From Coriobacteriaceae bacterium (GTDB taxonomy: Bacteria; Actinomycetota; Coriobacteriia; Coriobacteriales; Eggerthellaceae), in assembly GCA_015062635.1 (NCBI GenBank), contig SUUF01000002.1:7558-16503 (forward strand): a stretch of 8,946 nucleotides of DNA, given 5' to 3'. The translations under genes were made by a program, and so were the position numbers. This document shows, piece by piece, positions 1 to 5,593 of the stretch (position 1 is its first letter; every line of letters begins with the position of its first letter). The notes below the pieces were generated by a model. That model searched no databases and had not been told where the DNA came from. It worked only from the letters and a program-made list of their open reading frames with translations.

Positions 1-704
1 ACGAAATCGTTCTGCACGTCGACGACGACGAGGTACGGGCGGGCCGGCTCGTCGGTCTCATCGGCGGGCGTGGTTCCCGGGCCCTGGCTCGCGGCAAGCA
101 GCTGCTGGGCGAGCGGTATGAGGTTCTTCGACGTCTCGAGGCGCAGGTACCGGGGGTCGAGGGTCACCGCGGGCATGTTGTAGCGTTCGGGCGAGTCGAC
201 GTTCAGCGCCAGGCGCACGCGGTCGAGGCCGTCGGCGTCCTTGAACGCGCGGTACAGCTGCGCCGTCGGGACGCACCCCTCGTCACGGGCTTCGGGATGG
301 GCGGCGTCCCACGCCTCGATGGCGGCGATGCCCTCTTCGTCGTCGCGGTCATGCCACGCCATGATCGGCACGACCCGCGGATCGAAGGCCAGCGTATGCT
401 TGGCGCAGAATTGCTCGTAATGCTCGCCCGCGCGCGATCCGTGACCGGTGTCGGGCCAGGCGTTGCGCCGGCGCGTGTCGTGGAATGCCGCAGCCGCCGC
501 CAGGGCCTCGCGGTCGGCTTCGCCGAAGCCCTCGCCTTCGGCGATGTTCAATGCGAGCGTCAGCACGCGGCACCAATGGGGCTTCAGGTGGTTCTCGCCG
601 CCGAACGGCCAGCCTTCGCTGTGCGATTCGATGAAGGCGAGCCAACGTAACGCGCGTTCGCGTTCGGCGGGGGTGGGGGCGAAATCGGCGATCTGCTGCA
701 GCAT
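1..704 (-). CDS. HD-domain phosphohydrolase fused to a cysteine-hydrolase (isochorismatase/nicotinamidase) domain, partial
   Basis: The frame starts at the ATG at 704-702 behind GGGAGG (715-710, 5-nt spacing) and stays open to the window edge for 234 codons. Residues 1-200 look like a metal-dependent HD phosphohydrolase: H43, the H75-D76 pair in AAAFHDTRR, H88, H118 (MAWHD) and D156 in KDADGLDRVR, the usual H-HD-H-H-D order. Residues 205-222 form a Gly/Thr/Pro/Glu-rich linker. The visible C-terminus is PYLVVVDVQNDF followed by a partial Val codon, the signature first strand of the isochorismatase/nicotinamidase fold, with D229 as the presumed catalytic Asp. The rest of that domain, with its Lys and Cys, lies outside the window. 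The gene begins 44 bp after the HAD phosphatase, so they are probably cotranscribed. The substrate is unknown; HD domains of this type act on phosphoesters or nucleotides, and cysteine hydrolases on amides such as nicotinamide. The HD call is firm; the fusion rests on a short motif. Confidence 0.8.
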   Translation of the reverse strand, partial: MLQQIADFAPTPAERERALRWLAFIESHSEGWPFGGENHLKPHWCRVLTLALNIAEGEGFGEADREALAAAAAFHDTRRRNAWPDTGHGSRAGEHYEQFCAKHTLAFDPRVVPIMAWHDRDDEEGIAAIEAWDAAHPEARDEGCVPTAQLYRAFKDADGLDRVRLALNVDSPERYNMPAVTLDPRYLRLETSKNLIPLAQQLLAASQGPGTTPADETDEPARPYLVVVDVQNDF

Positions 705-748
705 GGCAACCTCCCGTGTTCCAGGCGTTTATGCCATGGTACACCTGT

Positions 749-1405
749 TCAGGCGCCGGTTGAAGCGAGGACGCGCGCGGTGAACGTGGCGAAATCGTCG
801 CACCACCAGTCGGGGTTTTCGGCTTCGAGCGCCTCGCGCTGGAACATGCCCCACAGCGCGGCTGCGCTCGTGCAGCCGGCGGCGTTGCCGGCGTGGATGT
901 CGAAGGGGGCGTCTCCCAGGTAGATGCATTCTTCGGGCGGCAAGCCGAGCAGTGCGCAACCGGCGAGGATGGGACCGGGGTCGGGCTTGCTCGTGGGGCA
1001 ATCGTCGGGCCCGATGAGGCCGTCGAGATACGCCCAGGCACCGGTTATCTCGAGCCCGCGTTGGGCGAGCCAGTGCATCTTCGAGGTCACGACGCCGAGC
1101 TTGAAACCGGCGTCTTTCAGCCGGGCGAGCCCGTCGGCCACGCCGGGGAAAAGCTTCACCGTCTGGTCGTGGTGGGCGTGGTTGAATTCGCGGTACACGC
1201 GCAGCAGCTCATCGCGTTGCTCGAGGTCGTCGGTGAAGTCGAGCATCTGCTCGGCGAGGGGGATGCCCACCTTCGCCATGAGCTTGTCGTCGGGTATCAC
1301 GCGTCCGAGCACGGTACGTGTGCCATGGCGCATGCTTACGAGTATGAGGTCGTGCGTGTCGACGAGCGTGCCGTCGTTGTCGAAGAGTATGCCGCGTATC
1401 GTCAT
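749..1405 (-). CDS. HAD-superfamily phosphatase, phosphoglycolate phosphatase/PpaX-like
   Basis: This 218-residue protein has all four haloacid dehalogenase motifs. Motif I is FDNDGTLVDT, with nucleophile D9 and general acid D11. Motif II is VVTSK with T107/S108, motif III is K140 in TSKPDP, and motif IV is YLGDAPFD with D165 and D169. The helical insert between motif I and residue 85 is the C1 cap of the phosphoglycolate phosphatase/beta-phosphoglucomutase group, so it most likely dephosphorylates a small cytosolic phosphometabolite; the substrate cannot be read from sequence. The ATG at 1405 was chosen because it follows an AAAGGGAGGG site (1420-1411) at good spacing and immediately precedes motif I; the frame is open further upstream but that stretch runs through the terminator of the preceding gene. 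A TAGGAT -10-like hexamer lies at 1436-1431, without a convincing -35. The HD/cysteine-hydrolase gene follows after 44 bp. Confidence 0.9.
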   Translation of the reverse strand: MTIRGILFDNDGTLVDTHDLILVSMRHGTRTVLGRVIPDDKLMAKVGIPLAEQMLDFTDDLEQRDELLRVYREFNHAHHDQTVKLFPGVADGLARLKDAGFKLGVVTSKMHWLAQRGLEITGAWAYLDGLIGPDDCPTSKPDPGPILAGCALLGLPPEECIYLGDAPFDIHAGNAAGCTSAAALWGMFQREALEAENPDWWCDDFATFTARVLASTGA

Positions 1406-1490
1406 GTTCGCCCTCCCTTTCCGGGCATCCATCCTACCGCAGTTTCCGGGCCGTTGCGGGTAGGTTGCCGCATCGTGGCGGCGCGTGCAC

Positions 1491-1516
1491 GAAAAAGCCC
1501 GCCCCAGAGGGCGGGC
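1491..1516 (-). terminator. Rho-independent terminator of the ferritin-like gene
   Basis: On the minus strand a perfect 8-bp stem (GCCCGCCC with GGGCGGGC, 1516-1509 and 1504-1497) with a 4-nt loop is followed by TTTTT (1496-1492). It lies about 30 bp after the stop codon of the ferritin-like gene and isolates it from the HAD gene. Confidence 0.9.
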
Positions 1517-1546
1517 CAAAGGGAAGGCCGCTTATGCCATGCGCGT

Positions 1547-2005
1547 TTACAGCTGCTGGATGAGCCAGTTCTGCTTGCCGAGGCGCTCGATGAGCTCGAG
1601 GGAGAGGTTGGTCTCCTGCAGGTCACCGTCTTCGTCCTTCAGGTAGTCGCGCACCAGGTCGTAGGTGACGAAGTCGTCGGCAAAAGCGGGCATGAGCTGC
1701 GCAACGGCGGCGATGCCCTCCTCCGACACGGTCTTCTCGGCCTTCAGGTACTCCTCGATGTCCTCGTACACCGTGCCGCTGGCGGTCGGCTGAATCTCCG
1801 GCGTGCTGCCGAGGTCCATGATGCGGTCGACGAACTGCTCGACCCAGCCCATTTCCTCTTCGGCGTGTTCGGCATAATGCTCGCCGAGCTTGCTGAAGCC
1901 CTGCGCCGCGAAGACCTTGCCATGCACGCGGTGGCTCCACGACTGCTGTTGCAGCCCGGTGACGATGTCTTGGAGAATCTTGATTTCCGTGTTCTTGTTA
2001 GCCAT
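1547..2005 (-). CDS. Bacterioferritin-like protein with degenerate ferroxidase site
   Basis: This 152-residue protein is the usual length for a 24-mer ferritin subunit and is all-helical. The central stretch GEHYAEHAEEEMGW (41-54) followed by DRIMDLGSTPE, and the C-terminal ELIERLGKQNWL, match bacterioferritin helix B and helix D/E. Aligned from memory to E. coli Bfr, which shares numbering to residue 54, E51 and the heme-ligand position M52 are kept and the helix D Glu is kept in DEDGD. E18 is Leu, H54 is Trp, the helix C Glu is Ser, and the helix D His is Asp. So most of the di-iron site appears lost. Bfr normally oxidises and stores iron in the cytosol; this member may instead store or bind iron or heme without normal oxidation, or co-assemble with an active subunit. 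A Dps-like reading was considered, but the C-terminus favours Bfr. The ATG at 2005 follows GGGAGGT at 8-nt spacing. The gene has its own promoter candidate and terminator. Confidence 0.85.
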   Translation of the reverse strand: MANKNTEIKILQDIVTGLQQQSWSHRVHGKVFAAQGFSKLGEHYAEHAEEEMGWVEQFVDRIMDLGSTPEIQPTASGTVYEDIEEYLKAEKTVSEEGIAAVAQLMPAFADDFVTYDLVRDYLKDEDGDLQETNLSLELIERLGKQNWLIQQL

Positions 2006-2041
2006 GTCGTTACCTCCCGTTCGATTGTGTTTCGCACCTGC

Positions 2042-2071
2042 AATGTATCGGCGGGGGGAGAAGCCATTCAA
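2042..2071 (-). promoter_or_regulatory. Candidate promoter of the ferritin-like gene
   Basis: On the minus strand TTGAAT (2071-2066) is followed after 18 bp by TACATT (2047-2042), each matching 4 of 6 sigma-70-type consensus bases. Transcription would begin near 2035, about 30 nt before the start codon. The AT-rich stretch at 2095-2116 further upstream (minus strand TTGATATTATATC) is an alternative, but I found no well-spaced hexamer pair there. No clear iron-box palindrome was recognised. Confidence 0.35.
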
Positions 2072-2141
2072 GAATAGCGCACAAACAAATCGCGCACGAT
2101 ATAATATCAACACATTTTCCGGATTCCGCCCGCTGCGTTCA

Positions 2142-2915
2142 TCAGTCGAGCGGCATCCGGTAGAACCGCCGGTACAGCTCGAGCTGCTGCGGCGTGTTGT
2201 TGGAGGAACGGAACTCGATGCCGCCTTCTTGCGATGCGGGCGCGAGCGCATCTGCGGCTTCGAGGAGCCGTCGGGTTTGCCGGGCGGTGCCCGGGCCGCC
2301 GTCGTAGAGGGGGACGTCGCCCACGATCGCGCGTATCTGCTTCGCGACGAAGGGGTAATGGGTGCACCCGAGCACGACGCCGTCGATGGTTCCACGATAC
2401 GGGCTTAGATAGCGTTCCAGAAGGTCGCGCATCGCCCGTCCGTCGAGGTCGCCGGTTTCGATGAGGTCGGCGAGGCCGCGGCAGGGCACGGTGACGATGT
2501 CCGAGCGCGAGCCGTATTCCCGGGCGAGCCGGTGGAACTTGTCGAGCCTGATGGTCGTGGCGGTGGCCATCACGAGGATGCGGTCGTGGTGCGCGGCGAG
2601 CGCGGCCGGTTTCAGGGCGGGCTCGATGCCGATGAGGGGGAAGTCGGGGCTTTCCGCGCGCAGCGTGGCCGCGGCCACGCTCGTGGCCGTGTTGCAGGCG
2701 ATGACGACCGCCTTCGCCCCGCTCTCGCGCATGCCGTCGACGATGAGGCGCGAGCGATGCAGCACCCAATCGGTCGGCTTGTCCCCGTACGGCGCATGTG
2801 CGGAGTCGCCGTAGAACACGAACCGTTCGTGCGGCATGAGCTCCGTCAAACGCTTGAGCACGCTGACGCCCCCGACGCCGGAGTCGAATACCCCTATGTA
2901 GCTTCCTCGTCCCAT
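2142..2915 (-). CDS. murI: Glutamate racemase MurI
   Basis: Glutamate racemase converts L- to D-glutamate for peptidoglycan precursor synthesis in the cytosol, without a cofactor. The 257-residue protein shows IGVFDSGVGG (7-16), YGDSAHAPYGDK (35-46), ACNTAT with catalytic C74, and LGCTHYP with catalytic C184. The length and motif order are normal for the family. The ATG at 2915 places the first motif at residue 7, as usual. It has no Shine-Dalgarno at a normal distance, and a -10-like TATCAT lies only 6 nt upstream, which suggests a leaderless mRNA. A GTG at 2930 in the same frame is possible but has poorer support. The gene is divergent from yigZ, with 57 bp between starts. The ferritin-like gene follows 136 bp downstream; no terminator was seen between them, so some read-through is possible. 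Confidence 0.95.
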   Translation of the reverse strand: MGRGSYIGVFDSGVGGVSVLKRLTELMPHERFVFYGDSAHAPYGDKPTDWVLHRSRLIVDGMRESGAKAVVIACNTATSVAAATLRAESPDFPLIGIEPALKPAALAAHHDRILVMATATTIRLDKFHRLAREYGSRSDIVTVPCRGLADLIETGDLDGRAMRDLLERYLSPYRGTIDGVVLGCTHYPFVAKQIRAIVGDVPLYDGGPGTARQTRRLLEAADALAPASQEGGIEFRSSNNTPQQLELYRRFYRMPLD

Positions 2916-2921
2916 GCCCCC

Positions 2922-2950
2922 ATGATACACGCCTTGCGTGCCGTTCGGAA
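2922..2950 (-). promoter_or_regulatory. murI promoter, leaderless type
   Basis: On the minus strand TTCCGA (2950-2945) is followed after exactly 17 bp by TATCAT (2927-2922). The hexamer ends 6 nt before the murI ATG, so transcription would start at or next to the A of ATG. This -10-to-start spacing is known for leaderless mRNAs in actinobacteria and Deinococcus. The assignment is from sequence only. Confidence 0.5.
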
Positions 2951-2960
2951 AAAATGCGGG

Positions 2961-2966
2961 TATCAT
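2961..2966 (+). promoter_or_regulatory. yigZ -10 element, leaderless type
   Basis: TATCAT ends 6 nt before the ATG at 2973, the same geometry as murI on the other strand. The 15-base blocks TATCATGGGCGCATG (here) and TATCATGGGGGCATG (murI, minus strand) differ at one base. No good -35 hexamer was found at 16-18 bp; TTGCGT (2934-2939) is 21 bp away. Confidence 0.45.
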
Positions 2967-2972
2967 GGGCGC

Positions 2973-3614
2973 ATGCAACCGTATGACACCATAGAGGGCG
3001 GCGCGACCGCCGAATACGAGGAGAAGAAGAGCCGCTTCATCGCCGCGGTGCAGCATGTCGAGACCGAGGACGAGGCGCTCGCCTTCCTTGCGCGCATCCG
3101 CGCCGAGAACCCGATGGCGCGCCATAACGTGTATGCCTACGTGCTGCGCGAGAACAACCGAACGCGCTATTCGGATGACGGAGAGCCCCAGAAGACGGCG
3201 GGCTTGCCGGTGCTTTCCGTTATCGAGCATCGGGGCCTGCGGGACGTCATTTGCGTGGTCACACGCTATTTCGGCGGCACGCTGCTGGGCACGGGCAGGC
3301 TGGTGCGCGCCTATACGAAATCGACGCAAGACGCCTTTGCGGCGGCGAAGACCGTCACCTTCGCGCCCTGCTGCGACCTCGTGGTGTGCATCGGCTATGC
3401 GTTGTACGAGCCGGTGCGCCGCTTCCTGGAGGAGGAGGGCGCCGAGGTGCTGCATGTCGAGTTCGCGGGGGATGTGACGCTGGATGTGCGGGTGCGTGCC
3501 GAGCGGGCCGAATCGCTGGCGGCGGCGCTGGTCGACGTGACGAACGGGACGGCCGAGGTGCTATTGGGCGACGAGGCGTTCCAGCCGCTTGCGGTGCGCG
3601 ACGCGCATGAATAG
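2973..3614 (+). CDS. yigZ: YigZ/IMPACT family protein
   Basis: This 213-residue protein matches the bacterial YigZ (UPF0029/IMPACT) family in length and in domain order. The N-terminal IMPACT domain has EKKSRFIA (17-24), ARHNVYAYVL (49-58; the family usually has ATHN), YSDDGEPQKTAG (66-77) and the hallmark VVTRYFGGTLLGTGRLVRAYT (95-115). A C-terminal DUF1949-like ferredoxin-fold domain covers roughly residues 135-207. The family's eukaryotic member IMPACT affects Gcn2 signalling; the bacterial role is not settled, though translation or RNA binding has been proposed. The ATG at 2973 is the only start that fits; it has little Shine-Dalgarno and sits just after a TATCAT, as in a leaderless message. 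The carbonic anhydrase gene follows after 27 bp and is probably cotranscribed. Confidence 0.92.
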   Translation: MQPYDTIEGGATAEYEEKKSRFIAAVQHVETEDEALAFLARIRAENPMARHNVYAYVLRENNRTRYSDDGEPQKTAGLPVLSVIEHRGLRDVICVVTRYFGGTLLGTGRLVRAYTKSTQDAFAAAKTVTFAPCCDLVVCIGYALYEPVRRFLEEEGAEVLHVEFAGDVTLDVRVRAERAESLAAALVDVTNGTAEVLLGDEAFQPLAVRDAHE

Positions 3615-3641
3615 GCCGTTGCCGCGTTTGGGAGGGAGAAC

Positions 3642-4316
3642 ATGATGACGCGTGACAATGATCCGGTCGTTTTCGATGAGGCGCATGAGTCGGACCTGCC
3701 CACCGAGGGTTCCCATCCGACGGTGCTGACGTCGTTGGACGCCGAGGCGGCGCTCGAGCGGCTGCGCCGCGGCAATGCCGCCTATCGGCAGGCCCACACG
3801 AACACGGGCAGCATCTCGGCCAACGAGGTCGCGCGCCTGTTCGAAGAGGGGCAAGCGCCTTATGCCTGCATCGTCACCTGCGCCGATTCGCGCGTGGTAC
3901 CCGAGCATATCTTCATGGCGGGCTTGGGCGAGCTGTTCAGCATCCGCGTGGCGGGCAACGTCATCGGCGCGATGGAGCAGGCGAGCGTGCTCTATGCCGT
4001 CGAGCATCTGGGTGCGAAGCTCGTGCTGGTGCTTGGGCACACCCATTGCGGGGCCGTCGAGGCCGGCATGGAATTGGCCGCGTCGCCCGATGGCGCCCCC
4101 GATTTGCAGAATGCCATCCGTCCCCTGGCCGAATGCGTGATGGCCGCCATCGGCGGGGAACGCGACCCCTATCGGGCGGCGCTGCTGAATGCGCGGGCGG
4201 CAGTGAGCGCGTTGCGCGCCGACCCCGACATCGCCCACCTGATGCACGATGCCGGTGTGCGCGTTTGCGCGGCCATCTACCACACCCATTCGGGCGAGGT
4301 CGAGTTCTTGGCTTGA
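3642..4316 (+). CDS. Beta-class carbonic anhydrase
   Basis: The protein should interconvert CO2 and bicarbonate in the cytosol using a zinc ion. The zinc ligands are visible as C80 in TCADSR, H133 and C136 in GHTHCGAV, with the D82-R84 dyad of CxDSR also present. The hydrophobic run KLVLVLGHTHCG and the IRVAGNVI segment (101-108) are typical of the family, and 224 residues is a normal length. Residues 1-30 are a polar, acidic extension with no signal peptide. The first ATG of ATGATG (3642) was taken because GGAGG (3631-3635) lies 6 nt upstream; 3645 is also possible. It is probably translated from the yigZ transcript. No clear terminator was seen after the stop. A carbonic anhydrase could supply bicarbonate for carboxylation in an organism living on CO2, but that role is inference. 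Confidence 0.95.
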   Translation: MMTRDNDPVVFDEAHESDLPTEGSHPTVLTSLDAEAALERLRRGNAAYRQAHTNTGSISANEVARLFEEGQAPYACIVTCADSRVVPEHIFMAGLGELFSIRVAGNVIGAMEQASVLYAVEHLGAKLVLVLGHTHCGAVEAGMELAASPDGAPDLQNAIRPLAECVMAAIGGERDPYRAALLNARAAVSALRADPDIAHLMHDAGVRVCAAIYHTHSGEVEFLA

Positions 4317-4390
4317 GCGGGTGCCGTTGACGTTGCTCGTCCGCCGGAGGGGTTTGCCAGGCCGATAGGAGCCGATGCTACGAAGGCTAC

Positions 4391-4438
4391 GAGGAAACGT
4401 TGCATCGAGGAAACGTTGCATCGAGGAAACGTTGCATC
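4391..4438 (+). repeat. Three perfect 16-bp tandem repeats
   Basis: GAGGAAACGTTGCATC occurs three times head to tail without mismatch (4391-4406, 4407-4422, 4423-4438). Each unit contains the palindromic core AACGTT. Just upstream is a diverged pair of 9-mers, GCTACGAAG and GCTACGAGG (4377-4394). The array sits in the 231-bp gap between carbonic anhydrase and thrH, about 110 bp before the thrH start. It may be an operator cluster or simply a recent slippage expansion. The remainder of the gap shows only the thrH -10 element. Confidence 0.95.
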
Positions 4439-4515
4439 GGCGCCGTTCGTGTTTCGACGGCGTGTCTTTTTGCGCCGAATGCGGATGCTTTGCCGTTTGC
4501 GGTGAGGTTTCTGCG

Positions 4516-4521
4516 TATAAT
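4516..4521 (+). promoter_or_regulatory. -10 element of thrH promoter
   Basis: A perfect TATAAT predicts a start of transcription near 4528 and a 5' leader of about 20 nt before the thrH ATG. The -35 is poor: TTGCCG (4490-4495) is 20 bp away. This suggests a weak or activator-dependent promoter, but that is inference. Confidence 0.55.
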
Positions 4522-4547
4522 GCGGCGAGTTGCGAGAAAGGGAGCCC

Positions 4548-5153
4548 ATGAAGATCGTTTGCCTGGACATGGAAGGCGTGTTGGTACCGGAAATCTGGAT
4601 TGCCTTTGCCGAGGCCACCGGCATTCCCGAGCTGAAGCGCACGACGCGCGACGAGCCCGATTACGACAAGCTCATGCATTACCGCATGGATATCCTCGAC
4701 GAGCACGGGCTCGGCCTGAAGCAAATCCAAGAGGTCATCTCGACCATCGACCCGCTGCCGGGTGCCAAGGAATTCCTCGACGAGCTGCGTTCCTTCGTCC
4801 AGGTCATCGTCATCTCCGACACGTTCGAGCAGTTCGCGATGCCTCTGATGAAGAAGCTCGGCTATCCTACGCTGATGTGCAACACGCTCGAAGTGGCCGA
4901 TGACGGCCGCATTGCGGGATACCAGATGCGCGTGGCCGACTCGAAGCTCGCGACGGTGACGGCGCTGCACTCCATCGGCTACGAGACCATCGCCGCCGGC
5001 GACAGCTTCAACGACCTGAAGATGATCCGCTACGGCAAAGACGGCTTCCTCTTCAAGAGCACCGAGGCGATTATCGCCGCGAACCCCGATGTGCCGGCAT
5101 TCGAGGAATTCGACGACCTGTTGGCAGCCATCAGGAAGGTCGTAGCCGAATAA
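4548..5153 (+). CDS. thrH: Phosphoserine phosphatase / homoserine phosphotransferase ThrH
   Basis: The 201-residue protein resembles Pseudomonas ThrH throughout, a HAD enzyme that dephosphorylates phosphoserine and can transfer the phosphate to homoserine. The start CLDMEGVLVPEIWIAFAE (5-22) is close to the ThrH sequence. It includes the unusual motif I in which nucleophile D7 is followed by Glu at position 9, not the Asp found in most HAD enzymes. Other landmarks are TTRDEPDYD (32-40), ILDEHGL (49-55), VISDTFEQF (88-96), K133 and GDSFND (151-156). The likely roles are serine synthesis and a bypass towards threonine. The ATG at 4548 follows AAAGGGAG closely and begins motif I; an in-frame TTG at 4530 lies too near the predicted transcription start to be likely. 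It appears to be a single-gene unit with its own promoter and a weak terminator. Confidence 0.93.
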   Translation: MKIVCLDMEGVLVPEIWIAFAEATGIPELKRTTRDEPDYDKLMHYRMDILDEHGLGLKQIQEVISTIDPLPGAKEFLDELRSFVQVIVISDTFEQFAMPLMKKLGYPTLMCNTLEVADDGRIAGYQMRVADSKLATVTALHSIGYETIAAGDSFNDLKMIRYGKDGFLFKSTEAIIAANPDVPAFEEFDDLLAAIRKVVAE

Positions 5154-5163
5154 CGAATCGTCC

Positions 5164-5187
5164 ATCCATGCTGCATGCAGCGTGGAT
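5164..5187 (+). terminator. Weak terminator hairpin after thrH
   Basis: ATCCATGCTG (5164-5173) pairs with CAGCGTGGAT (5178-5187), ten pairs including one G-U, around a CATG loop. Only a short T run follows, so termination may be partial. It begins 11 bp after the thrH stop. Confidence 0.5.
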
Positions 5188-5279
5188 TTCGCCGCTTGCC
5201 GACGGTGAATGGCGTGGCCGCATCCAGAAGAAATGCGCTGAACATGTGTTTTTACGTTCTGGGGGCAAGTTTGCGAAAA

Positions 5280-5315
5280 TTGACGGGTGCATATCAGTGT
5301 AAAGAATTATATAGT
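5280..5315 (+). promoter_or_regulatory. Promoter region of the 5322-5487 RNA
   Basis: TTGACG (5280-5285) is a strong -35-like hexamer, 16 bp before AAGAAT (5302-5307). A better -10, TATAGT (5310-5315), lies 24 bp from TTGACG, but would place the transcription start at G5322, exactly the first base of the long RNA stem. The stretch 5291-5315 is the most AT-rich part of this gap. Which pair is used cannot be decided by eye. Confidence 0.5.
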
Positions 5316-5321
5316 AACCTA

Positions 5322-5487
5322 GGAGTTGCCGAGCGATGCCCCCTGCATGTCCCTGCAGGAGTCCCGTAAATTCATTTTGCTATCCCCATTTCCAGCGTCG
5401 TTCGGCAGCTTCACTGATTTAGCACGCTAAAGTGAGCCTGGTAAAACCCGGGTAGATTGGACGCCCCGCCGAATGCGGGGCGTTTTT
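5322..5487 (+). ncRNA. Unidentified structured small RNA, about 166 nt
   Basis: A stand-alone transcription unit lies between thrH and the converging minus-strand genes, with a promoter-like region before it and a strong terminator at its end. Bases 5322-5336 can pair with 5398-5412 over 15 consecutive pairs (GGAGUUGCCGAGCGA against UCGUUCGGCAGCUUC) with three G-U wobbles. This arm encloses 61 nt containing a CCTGCA/TGCAGG hairpin (5342-5347 with 5354-5359). A second hairpin, TTTAG/CTAAA (5418-5422 with 5427-5431), and a third, CCTGG/CCGGG around 5437-5452, follow before the terminator. C-rich runs that could be unpaired (GCCCCCU, GUCCCU, GUCCCG, UCCCC) recur inside the first domain; such runs can bind Shine-Dalgarno sites in known small RNAs. 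No open frame on either strand looks coding. I compared it with 6S, tmRNA, SRP RNA and common riboswitches from memory and found no match. There is no downstream plus-strand gene, so a riboswitch is unlikely. Confidence 0.6.
5461..5487 (+). terminator. Rho-independent terminator of the small RNA
   Basis: CGCCCCGC (5462-5469) pairs perfectly with GCGGGGCG (5475-5482) around a 5-nt loop, followed by TTTTT (5483-5487). The T run is only on the plus-strand side, which fixes the direction of the RNA. Confidence 0.92.
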
Positions 5488-5530
5488 CATGCTGGTGGAG
5501 ATGGCGACGCTGGCATACGCCGGCAAACGG

Positions 5531-5567
5531 AAGGGCCGGAACCCCGTTGCCGAGGGTTCCGGCCCTT
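5531..5567 (-). terminator. Large perfect hairpin, probable terminator of the pepF unit
   Basis: AAGGGCCGGAACCC (5531-5544) and GGGTTCCGGCCCTT (5554-5567) form a perfect 14-bp stem with a 9-nt loop, 27 bp beyond the minus-strand stop at 5594. There is little T tract on either side, so it may act in both directions or protect a 3' end. It stands back to back with the small-RNA terminator. Confidence 0.6.
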
Positions 5568-5593
5568 GTGCATGCGAGCAGGTTCGATGCGGG

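Noticed and set aside
1406..1519. Upstream extension of the HAD phosphatase to 1519
   Set aside because: The extra 38 residues would be translated from the terminator of the preceding gene, and the ATG at 1405 has a strong ribosome-binding site directly before the HAD motif.
893..2077. Plus-strand open frame of 394 codons opposite the HAD and ferritin-like genes
   Set aside because: It is antisense to two recognised genes and runs through the minus-strand terminator at 1491-1516.
2100..2105. TATAAT on the plus strand as a promoter
   Set aside because: No plus-strand gene or structured RNA follows; the region is opposite murI and simply AT-rich.
4391..4438. CRISPR-like array
   Set aside because: The three repeats are directly adjacent, with no spacers, and there are no cas genes nearby.
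4530..4547. TTG at 4530 as the start of thrH
   Set aside because: It would add six residues before the normal family start, overlaps the predicted transcription start, and the ATG at 4548 has the Shine-Dalgarno site.
3561..5165. Long minus-strand open frame opposite carbonic anhydrase and thrH (about 534 codons)
   Set aside because: It crosses two convincing plus-strand genes and the 16-bp repeat array and has no recognisable motif.
5175..5369. Small plus-strand open frame of 64 codons
   Set aside because: It begins inside the thrH terminator hairpin, has no ribosome-binding site and overlaps the promoter and stem of the small RNA.
5322..5487. 6S RNA, tmRNA, SRP RNA or a cobalamin/FMN-type riboswitch
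   Set aside because: There is no central bubble closed by pairing of the two ends as in 6S, no tRNA-like end or tag frame, no SRP GGAAG/AGCAG core, and no conserved riboswitch core; moreover, no plus-strand gene follows that it could control.
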